A stretch of 64,000 nt of DNA from Poronia punctata. Its lineage: Eukaryota > Ascomycota > Sordariomycetes > Xylariales > Xylariaceae. Positions 21,604-30,811 of the stretch are shown here, piece by piece (positions within the stretch are counted from its first letter, which is position 1; every line of letters begins with the position of its first letter). The DNA lies in assembly GCA_022579005.1 (NCBI GenBank), contig MU401522.1:62001-126000 (forward strand), read 5' to 3'. The notes under the pieces are model-generated. The model did no database searches and was not told the origin of the DNA. It worked only from the letters and a program-made list of their open reading frames with translations. A program made the position numbers and the translations under genes.

Positions 21604-23549
21604 ATGACCCAATCAGCCGACTACATCATAATCGGAGGCGGCACAGCCGGTCTCGTCCTCGCCAACCGACTATCCGAAAACCCAGACATCCAAGTCCTCG
21701 TCCTCGAAGCGGGGAACGATCTATCCTCGGATCCACGCGTCCAGATCCCTGCCCTTTGGCAATCCCTCATAGGCGATCCGGACACTGACTGGCAGTTCCA
21801 TTCAAATCCGCAACCGGGTCTGAGCAACAACAGACCTACTCGACAACCACAAGGAAAGGGACTGGGTGGGACTTCGGCAATTAATGGGCAGGTGTTTGTC
21901 GCGCCGGGACGTGCGGAAATCGATGCCTGGGCGGAATTGGGGAATCCGGGGTGGGATTGGGACGGGTTGTTTCCCTGGTTGAAGAAGTCGTTTAGTCTTT
22001 TCCCGCCAGAGGATAGGGATACGTTGGAGCATTTGGGGATTGATTGGATTGATGAGGAGTGTAGGGGTACCGAGGGACCGATTAAGGTTTCGTTTCCTGG
22101 GACGGTGGATAATCAGCTGAATAAAGCGTGGATTGACGCTTTTCGGGGGATGAATAAGAGTACGAATGCTGGTAAGTAAATCATCGTTATGAAACTACAA
22201 GGGAGAGGACAAGAAAGGGGGGAGGCTAGGCGGCGTTGTGTATTGGAATAGTTTCGTGATATGTGTAAAAACAAAACTTACATTACTTACTTACTTCCTC
22301 CTATGCAGATCCGTTCACCGGAACTTCCATCGGTGGTTACAGCAACACTGCATCAGTTGACCCAGAGACAAAGACAAGGAGCTACTCCGATACCGCGTAC
22401 GGGATTCCTGCTAGGAAAAGACCAAATGTAAAAGTCATCACCAACGCAACAGTGCAGGCAATCACATTCGACGACACCACATCCCACCCCATCAGAGCCA
22501 CGGGAGTACGAGTCCTAATCAAGGACAAAGACAAAACCGAAGAATCATCCTTCCTCGCCAAGAGGGAAATCATCCTCTCAGCCGGCGTCTACAACACGCC
22601 CAAACTCCTCGAACTTTCCGGCATCGGAAACAAATCCATCCTCTCACACCACGACATCCCCGTCCGCGTCCATCTCCCAGGCGTAGGCGAGAACCTGCAA
22701 GACCACCTGATGACAGGCATGAGCTACGAAGTAGCCCCCGGCGTAGAAACAATCGATTCCCTCCTCCGAGGCGAAGCCTCCTCCCTCGCTTCCGCACAGA
22801 AACTGTACGAAGAGAATCTCTCCGGCCCGTATACAATCGGCGGGATGCAATCGCACGCCTACATGTCCACCCCCTATCCCTTGGATCTAGACGCTCTCCC
22901 GGGCCCACTGGACCCGGATGAGGAGGAATACTACCGTACGATCCGCTCGATTCTCGAAAACGAAGATTCCTCGTCAGGCTCCTGGTTAATGTTCCTCTGC
23001 CAAACGAAATGGCACGGCGGCGTCAGGAACTTGGCAAAGGAAACGCTGCTTCCGGGGAATTTCATCAGTCTGGGATGTCTGCAATCGCAGACCTTTTCGC
23101 GAGGATGGACACATATCCGCTCCGCAGACCCGGGTGTTCCGCCCGAGATAGACCCGAGGTATTTCTCGCATCCGGCAGATCTAGAGATCATGGCAAGACA
23201 TGTCAAAGCGCTAGATGAGAAATTGCGGACTGCGCCGGCTATTGCGAAGTTTCTGAAACCGGATGGAAGAAGGAATCATGAAGATGCCTTTCTGGTTAGC
23301 GAGGAAGGGTTGGAGGGTGCGAAGAAGTATTTGGTTGATACGGCGCATGGGGCCTTTCATGGGTGTGGGACGGCGGTTATGTTGCCGAGGGGAAAAGGGG
23401 GGGTGGTGGATACGCAGTTGAGGGTTTATGGGGCGGAGAACTTGAGGGTGGTGGATGCGAGTGTTTTTCCGGTTATTCCAAGGGGGAATATCATTACCGT
23501 TGTTTATGCTGTTGCTGAGAAGGCGGCGGGGATTATTAGGGGGGAGTGA
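21604..23549 (+). CDS. GMC-family FAD oxidoreductase (AA3)
   Basis: Flavin-dependent alcohol or sugar oxidase/dehydrogenase. Exons 21604-22171 and 22309-23549 (137-bp intron) give 602 residues. The ADP-binding motif is YIIIGGGTAGLVLANRL at residues 7-23, then VLEAGND. GMC signature 1 is GKGLGGTSAINGQVFV, and signature 2 is AGVYNTPKLLELSGIG. The C-terminal part has FHGCGTAVM (the HxxGT substrate-domain motif), NLRVVDASVFP and a GN in RGNIITVVYAVAEKAAG at the catalytic pair. There is no signal peptide, so it is intracellular, which favours a biosynthetic role over lignocellulose attack. It is divergent from the methyltransferase, and the P450 lies 5 kb away. Confidence 0.92.
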
Positions 23550-23787
23550 TGGGATGGAATAAATATGTTTGTGGAAAGTCACATATTGGATTAAAATTTG
23601 AATGTATTGATGCGGTTCGATCAACTTCAACTTCAACTTCAACTTCAAGAGGTAACCAAGGTAGCTACATCACCTAACCACCAAACTGCTTTCTTCCATT
23701 TGCCAGACACAACCTAGACTACACCTCAAACCACCAGATCCATCTCTCTCTCCATACCAGGCAGAGCAATACCCTAGGAACACCCCA
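23550..23787. other. Intergenic with a CTTCAA microsatellite
   Basis: Holds a hexanucleotide repeat, CTTCAA, of about four to five units at 23622-23648, then pyrimidine-rich sequence. No gene. Confidence 0.5.
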
Positions 23788-23943
23788 CAGGATCAAGCTG
23801 TCCAGTCCCAATTCCCAAGCCCCGACCGGATCAAGCTGTCCAGTCCCAATTCCCAAGCCCCGACAGATTCAAGCTGTCCAGTCCCAATTCTCAAGACCCG
23901 ACAGATTCAAGCTGTCCAGTCTCAATTCCCAAGACCCAACAGG
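23788..23943. repeat. Tandem array, 4 x 38 bp
   Basis: The word TCAAGCTGTCCAGTC recurs at 23793, 23831, 23869 and 23907, an exact 38-bp period. The unit runs TCAAGCTGTCCAGTCYCAAT then TCYCAAGMCCCRACMGRT, with only a few substitutions between copies. It lies directly upstream of the hairpin-module array. Confidence 0.9.
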
Positions 23944-23970
23944 AACAGCCGATCCAATTCCTAACTTCCA

Positions 23971-25436
23971 ATCCCTTTCCGCGCAGGCTAACCAAACAGG
24001 TTTGCACTGGGGAAAAGGACAGAGGAAGCCAGGATCATCCTCGACAGCAACACTTTTCCGGGCGCTAGGTCTCGGCCATTTCCTTGGAGACCACCCGACG
24101 GTCGAAATTCATCTCCAAAGGGCTCCCAGTGGAGGTAGGGTAACGGATGCAATGCCGGCATCGCTTCTTGTCGTTGTTAAACTCGAGTGTTTCGTCTCGA
24201 GCGTCGCGAACGTCCCTCCACGGCGAATTGTTGGACTGGTTTCCGTCTGACCGACACGTGATGAGATAGTCGAGGACCTTTCGGTATGGCCGGGCCCCGG
24301 GGTACTGCTATATCCCGGAGGAACAGGGTCCAGCATCAACATTGTTGCATGTTGGGCGTCTCCTTCATATCCTCCACCACTCACTCCCTAGGTACCCTTT
24401 CCACGCAGGAAGACCAAGCAGGTCTACGCTGGGGAAAGGGTTTCTCCAGCGACCCCTTTTTTTCGGGCGCTATATCCCGAACCCGTCCATATTCTCGAAC
24501 AAGCCACCGACGATCAAGCTGATCGCCCCAAAACATCACCCCACCCCCCACTAGAGGTAGGGAAACGGATTCAAATGCTGGTGTGACATCCAGCAACCTC
24601 CTCCTCCTCCTCCTCTGCAAGACAAGCCACGATATAAGCTCAACAACATCAGCTTTGCAGTCCCGGGCCCCGGGCCCCACCCCCCGTAAGAGGTAGGGAA
24701 ACGGATACCATGATGCAGTATCTCGCAACATGATCCTTTGTCTCTCAGAACCCTTTCTACACAGGCAAACCAAGCAGGTCTGCACTGGAGAAAGGGTTCC
24801 TCATCGAGCACCAGGACCCAGACCCCACCCCCCGTAAGAGGTAGGGAAACACATGCAATGATGATGCGTTTGGTTGTCTTGCAACATCATCGGCTTGTCC
24901 AGAGACTCTCAGAACCCTTTCTACACAGGCAAACCAAGCAGGTTTGCACTGGAGAAAGGGTTCCTCATCGAGCACCAGGGCCCACCCCCAAGTGAGGTAG
25001 GGAAACGGATGCAACGTTGAGGCACCGAATCCCAGCCCCCAATAAGAGGTAGGGGAACGGACGTAATGACATAGTCCCTTCCGGCACCATCTTCTCCTCC
25101 TTCTTCTCTCAATTAAAGGAAGAACCTTTTCCACACAGGCAAACCAAGCAGGTCTGCACTGGGGAAAGGGCGTTCCTCCCCATCGAACCCCTTCTCCGTC
25201 TTCTTCCGCAACCTAATACAACAACATATATTTCTCTCGCGTCCTCGTCCAACTCTTGTTTCTTCCCTATCCTTTCTACATAGACAGACCAAGCAGGTCT
25301 GAGCAGGGGAAAGGGTTCCTTTATCATCGATCCGGTACAACAACATTTGTTGGCATGTTGTTCTTCTTCCACCTTCTTTCCTTTGCCTTTATTTTCCACG
25401 CAGGCAAAACCAAGCAGGTATGCACTGGTGAAAAGA
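23971..25436. repeat. Array of seven hairpin modules interleaved with six copies of a second motif
   Basis: Module A (about 50 bp) occurs seven times in one orientation at about 23971-24020, 24394-24440, 24748-24800, 24911-24964, 25123-25176, 25270-25320 and 25390-25436. Each has an outer inverted pair, CCCTTTC / GAAAGGG, and an inner imperfect palindrome, CCAAGCAGGTCTGCACTGG, so it can fold into a two-stem hairpin. Module B (GAGGTAGGGAAACGGATGCA) occurs six times at about 24126, 24553, 24687, 24834, 24991 and 25042, often preceded by CCCACCCCCC. In the last A copy, changes on both sides of the outer stem preserve pairing (TTTTC / GAAAA). Spacing is irregular (123-421 bp), so it is not a simple minisatellite. 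No long reading frame spans it. Confidence 0.8.
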
Positions 25437-26200
25437 AAAGAACAAGACAACTAACCAACCAACCATCATCCCTTTTCAGTTCCATCAAAGGAGCAGACAC
25501 TGCAGTAGTGCGTCGATCTCGTCGAGAATTTCCATCCATCCTCCTCGGGGAACACCACCGACAATCAATCGAGCTGATCATCAATTTGTGCCCCCCCCCG
25601 CCTTGCACTGAAGATGAAAATCCTCGACGAAACCGACGCACTATTGCAGTTGTCTGCTCCTCTTTACTAGGAGTACGATGAATCGGATTAACCGGGTCTT
25701 CATCATTGCTAAAGTCGATTATATCTCCCGGATAAGCCACGGGTTCCGGCTACTGCTGTTGCTGCTAGTAGGGGGGATTCTGTGGATGGGGAAGTGCCAT
25801 GTCAGGTTTATCGACTTGGCCCAAAATGTTGCCCAAATCTTCGGGCGCCAAGGTCGAAGGTAGCTTCTGGATAAGCCATGGGCTCCGGCTGCTGTTGGTC
25901 CCCAAAGTTGCCCAAACCTTCGGGCGCCAAGGCCTCATAGCGGACGTCGTCAGGAACCATCAAGGCCGGATCAATGAGATTTGATCTGGCGTATCGTTGT
26001 TGCTCACCATGGGCTGTTGCTGGGTGGCGTGGTCGTTGGAGGGCTCTGCCACAATATCCTCCTCCTCGCCCGCAGGGTCTCTGAACCTAGCATTGGGGTT
26101 GTCAAGTCCTTGAAGAGCCTCTTTTCTATCAGGCACTTCAAACTTGAGCCCGCCGCCCGCCGCCCGCCTCATCCCGCTCCTTACGCTGTTGATTATCAAG
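25430..26200 (-). pseudogene. Decayed minus-strand coding sequence (Gln/Pro-rich)
   Basis: Minus-strand frames give protein-like but broken sequence. From 26199 the frame reads an acidic stretch (DPAGEEEDIVAEPSND), shifts frame near 25985 into LIDPALMVPDDVRYEALAPE, shifts back into LAPEDLGNILGQVDKPD, then meets two TAG codons (25765-25767 and 25750-25752) inside what would be a poly-Gln tract, followed by PEPVAYPGDIIDFSND. Both stops are one C-to-T step from CAG. LAPE(G/D)LGN occurs twice, so there is an internal duplication. I know no family match. It could instead be a multi-exon gene whose introns I failed to place. Confidence 0.35.
25490..25660. repeat. Inverted duplication with ~48-bp arms
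   Basis: Bases 25490-25537 and the reverse complement of 25613-25660 match over about 48 bp (both read GGAGCAGACA..TGCARTAGTGCGTCG) with about seven differences and a spacer of about 75 bp. The right arm lies in the decayed frame, where it encodes EEQTTAIVRRFRRG; the left arm is a flipped copy. Confidence 0.75.
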
Positions 26201-26599
26201 TTTGGGTTTAAACAAGATAAAGATCAACAAGGGTCGCTTGTCTCTAGAGGATCCGAATGGCCTCCCTTACTGGTTCTATGTAAGGGAGTAGTACCGTATT
26301 CAGGTCGGGTGATTTCCTTGGATTGCAATGTTTTTGTCTGACAAAGCAGAATCAAGGAATGCGCTAGAGGATGCTCTTTTTCCCAGGAACTCTGGGAGAG
26401 CCACTCTTTTGCATTTGTCAAACAGACAGACAGACAAACAGACAACGAAAACAAGACATTTAGCAAGAAGAGAGACAAGGCACTCTCTAGCTTATTGTCC
26501 AAGACTGTTCTTGGTATAGAGCAAATGGTGCAACGCCCAAACTAGCAAGAAAATGATGATATGTAGGAGGGGAGGGGCGGTTAATCCCTACGCCCACGA

Positions 26600-28910
26600 T
26601 AGTAATACCACCATCATCATATCGCGTTCCGCTTCCATGGTGTAGAGGAGGCAGGACAAAAAGGCAGGATCATGCCTTTGCCTTCGCCAAAGGGAGGAAA
26701 TGTCGTTCAAGCACAACAATGTTGTTTGTAGTGCTTCTGGCTATTCGAGGGACCCATCTATCGGTGTTGATAGCGGCAGAAACAGTCCGGTATGTAGCTT
26801 CTTCATGGGTCCAAGGCCCGGGCTGCCGTCCGCAGGTCGTCCCGGGAGGGCGGATGCGGGTATAATCTGTGATGGGCCGAGGCATCGGCAAGCGCTCCAG
26901 AGAGGTGTTCTAGCAATAAAGCGAGAGGCTCGAGCGTTGGTAGCATACGCCGCCATCACCAGAATCATCATGACCCTTCTGCTAACCATTGTTGACTGGT
27001 AGCATGACCCAGGTCGCCGGCCAGACGGGAGGCGTCTGACAACTCTGAAGTTCATTGGAAGTTTATTTGCGGTGCAATGCTGAAAACAAGCACCCTTTCC
27101 AATGAACATGTTGCTTGACCGGATGTTCTTTCCTCACTGGAAGAATCGTTAGCTAAAGTAGGTAAATAGGTAGATGTCAGATTGGTACTTACCTCTACCA
27201 GTAAGCAGAGTGATGGGGGTAGGAAAGTACATAGACAGGACCATGTATTCAAATCGTTTACAGGTCGGCCATGACGAGGCAGGGGACTAACAAAAGGTGC
27301 CAGGTATGTCGTGAACCAAGCAGGTTCTCAGACGATCCCGACAAGGAAGATGTTTGGGAATTGCAAAGGCAAGTGGCCATAGCATCTCAAGAATGTGTAT
27401 CCTCCTTTTCTAGTTGTCGATGTAGGGGCTGAAGCTAGTGTGGTTCGAAACCTCTCGCTGTCGGTTGCCATGTTGAATCGGTGCGGGAGTTTTTGGGGGG
27501 GCGTGGTCGTGTGAGGGGAGCAGCAGCGACATGCTGGTAGAGATATGTATAAGAAAACGTCGGAATACCAACTACTATCAGTAGAGGCGGGAGATTGGGC
27601 TGGGGCAATCTGGGCAGGGCCGGCTGTTGGACCTGCCGTGATGAAGGTGGTTGTTGGATGTGTATCGGCCTATCGATAATCATCTCCGAACCACACGACC
27701 CTAGATAGTGGTCAGTTTACCGCAGGGTATCAAAACAAGGGAGAGTAGGGAGATATAGGGACTTACACAAGTGATATGGTCAAAGAAGCCAGCTATCCTT
27801 GTCGATGAAACCGAGGAAAGTGAAGCGGAACCAAGCACTGGAGATTTGCATCCAGGTTGGGGAGACGGCGGAATCTTGCAATTTGAACTTTGCATTGCAA
27901 TTTCCGATGACTAGGCAGAGACAGGACCTGACGTTGAAATTGTTAGATGATCGCGGATACCGGAAAGGGATAAATTGGCCATGTCGGCGATGAGGGCTAT
28001 GTAGGAATGAAGAGATCCAAAGATGGAAGCAACAACTGGTATTGAGCTGCACATAAAGGATTCCTGAGGAACTTTGGAAAGAAAAGCAGTGCATATAGCA
28101 GGATGACACGGGACTGGGATGCGAAAGAAAAAGAGAAAGAATTCACAAAACAACTTACCACGGAAACAAGACCCCCATCGTCCTCTTCGTCCTCTTCGCC
28201 GTCCTCAGCCGTGATCTTTGTCGCTGTTAGTGACAGCTGCATCAGATAAAATTACAGCAATTGGAAATCATATCGAGCAACAATTCCACACAGAAAAACG
28301 AAGCCGCATATGGTATTGCCAGATGGAGGTGAACCCATGAGCAACCATGGGATGAAATAATAAAAAAACCCAAGTTCAATAGACAACGAAATGAGAAGGA
28401 ATATATTTACCTGGTAGAGACCACAGACCACCCAGCCACTGTAGTGACAGATTGCTGGCCTTCCCCAGAACTGACATAGGTTGGAATGTCAGAACTTCAA
28501 CACACCCTCAAAAGATGGCAGATGAGGTCGGCAAGCAGCCAGACACTCATCCGCATCCTTCTCCAACTCATGTGGTTTTTCATGAGTTTTTCTCGATCGC
28601 GTGAGAGCTGACATTCGCCAGCGTCACGGTCATTTCGAGAAAAAGGAAAGAAAGAAAGATGCGTCGTTGGGATACGGACGCATCCCAGTTGAGGCGAAAC
28701 AAGGCTGCCCAGTCTCGGGATATACGAGATGGTACAGAGAGGAGAGAAGGAGGAGAAGGTAGAAGAAGGGAAAGAGAGATATGTTGGGAGATACAAAGAG
28801 GTAGAGAGCACAGGATGAAAGAGAGACGAGGTCTGGGAAAAAGAAGAAGAAGAAGAAGGAGGAGGAGAAATGGGATTGGGAAGTTCTGGGAAAGGTGTGG
28901 CCTTTATATA
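26600..28910 (-). other. Putative spliced minus-strand transcription unit, coding status unclear
   Basis: A TATA-like box (28903-28910, minus) precedes a long CT-rich leader (about 28735-28875), as in strongly expressed fungal genes. Downstream are well-formed splice pairs: exon-like blocks 28470-28411 (donor GTAAATAT), 28223-28159 (donor GTAAGT), 27910-27767 (donor GTAAGT), a start at 27700 after CTATCTAG, and an intron 27192-27137 with a GCTAAC branch point. I could not join these into one reading frame that resembles a protein; the best partial frame reads TKITAEDGEEDEEDDGG. It may be a long noncoding RNA, a spliced leader of a lost gene, or a gene whose first exon I mis-set. Confidence 0.3.
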
Positions 28911-30067
28911 CACCAAATCACAATGGCAGAACTGCCATATACACCGCCTTTGAAAAATTTTATCGACTGCCCACTATATGTAGGTATGTACGTGCCTACC
29001 TTGATAATGAGGCTCTACAGGCTGTCACGGCGACTTCTATGGCCATTCTTTATGGACATGTCCTCGGTACGTACCTCTCTCAATGGGTGAGGGTATGGCC
29101 AATAAGGGGCCGCGCCTCGCATCCAAAAGACGCTAGAGCGAGTATCACCATTGTACATACCATTGAACACTGGGAAGTTGCAGAGTTCTATTGTTCACTA
29201 GCGTATTTCTATTGTGAGAAGTGCATTGTAGGATGTGAATCTGGGTAGAGGCGTTCTGTATGTACATGTAGGTACAAGTAGCGCAGATGGCAAAATGCAG
29301 ACCTTGGTGTAGGACTCTGTGGTAAGTTCCCCTTATATTACTGCCTTATTATACATCACCCATTGTTATTTGCCTGTTGGAGGATCTTGACTTAACACCT
29401 ATTCAACATAAAGTCTCTGATGAAACTGTGTTAAGATAATATTGAAGATATGGGACGAAGTTAGAGTAATGGTGCCATGTCACAACCAATGCAGTAAGAC
29501 CATAGAAGTTGTAAAGAATCTTTCAAGGACTGGCAGTATCAAAAAGGTAGACAGCAAGAAGCTCAGTCATAACTACATGCTATTTAAGATTGTGAATATT
29601 ACATGAACAGCATCTGGACATATCATCAAGTTAGTTATCAATAGACATATAACTACTCAGATGCATGCACAACCTTGGTATCGGAACACAGAGTTTCTTT
29701 AAGGCTAGCACAAATATGAATAAGCATATTCAGTCCAGGTGGAAGACAGACAACGAGCTGTAACCTGTTAAAACAACATGATGGAAGCAGAGGAACTGCT
29801 GTGGTATGGGGGGTTGACAACTACACCAGATAGTTTGCATTTTGTTGCAGAAAAAGCATTCTATTAGTTCACAACGATATATACATCCTATCATGATAGA
29901 CTAGCCCTAAATACAACAAAGCCAAACAAGAGACCAGGAAATGTAGACATTAGTTCACAGCACTGTAAAAGTGTTGTGCCCTGTCTTCTTCTATTGGATC
30001 TCTCAGTATACCTTTAGAAATCAAGTCATCCAACATTTCTACCCAAAAGGTTCCCAAGTAGATTGCA
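28911..30067. other. Intergenic
   Basis: No supported gene. A 117-residue plus-strand frame at 28895-29248 overlaps the presumed promoter and has no domain. Sequence 29250-30050 is AT-leaning and featureless. Confidence 0.4.
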
Positions 30068-30811
30068 TCAGATTATAAAGTCCTCTATTAAAGACGGATA
30101 TTCGTCCTGTTGATAAACAATCCGCCTCTTCCTCTCATTGAACCCGCACTTCCCCAGTCGGCAGACAAAATGTACCATGCCAGGCACCTTATTCCCATGG
30201 TCGTTATATATCCCTGTGACCTGGCGCTTGCTTGACTGCCAGCAATCACATCTGGGATTTGTCACCCAGTTGCCACGGTAGTCAGCAAACACCGAAAATT
30301 TGTCACACCATGAACAGCAATAGTATGGCCGTCTGGCGTTCCCGTTTGGGTTGTCCGGGCTAGTTATATATAGTGTTGTTGTTTCCCGACAGCGTCTACA
30401 TCTAGGTGGCTCTGCTGGGGGCGGGTTTAATGTCATCAAGCGACCATTTGACAACCTCACTGTTTTTGGCTAGTTGGCATCTTGTCAGTAACGATATGTT
30501 TAAAACATCTTTACCGGGGCTAAAATAGGTACCAAGGGCTTCTCAGGTTCCGGATCGTAGTACTGGGGCTCCCAGCGATCGGAATCATCGGAGTCATACT
30601 CGTTGGACTGAGAATCCGATGACTGAAGTTCCTCTGGTTTGGATTCGGAGGATTCAGATTTGATGGATGCATGTCCTGATAGCGGATTTCTCCGGACACC
30701 AGAACCTGCGACGAGTTCTTGTTGTGGAGATTTATGGTCTGGGGATTCTGGCTCTGCAAATCCAGAATCCCTGAACGGAGGTTCATCTAAAGGTTCCGTC
30801 TTAATCGGCAT
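30068..30811 (-). CDS. GRF-like zinc-ribbon protein with acidic SUMO-motif tail
   Basis: Exons 30811-30515 and 30469-30068 (45-bp intron, phase 0, acceptor AACTAG) give 232 residues. The N-terminal 100 residues are disordered, rich in Ser/Asp/Glu, and carry two consensus SUMOylation sites (IKTE near residue 3, IKSE near residue 50). The C-terminal half is a zinc-binding domain: CRRC, GNARRPYYCCSWC (the G-R-P-Y-Y-x-C core of GRF ribbons), DYRGNW, then RCDCW and FVCRLGKCGF, which could bind a second zinc. GRF ribbons in topoisomerase III and NEIL3/APE2 bind single-stranded DNA; the fungal GRF-like family is uncharacterised. A nuclear nucleic-acid-binding role is inference. It is an isolated gene in a gene-poor region. 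Confidence 0.72.

Noticed and set aside
24380..25450. Minus-strand translation of the hairpin modules gives a recurring peptide (PFPQCRPAWFACVERV-like), reminiscent of a repeat-type fungal RiPP precursor.
   Set aside because: Copies fall in different frames with stops between them, there is no signal peptide or regular Lys-Arg processing site, and the peptide similarity follows from the DNA repeat itself.
28515..28620. Small plus-strand frame MADEVGKQPDTH.
   Set aside because: Too short, and it overlaps the presumed leader of the opposite strand.
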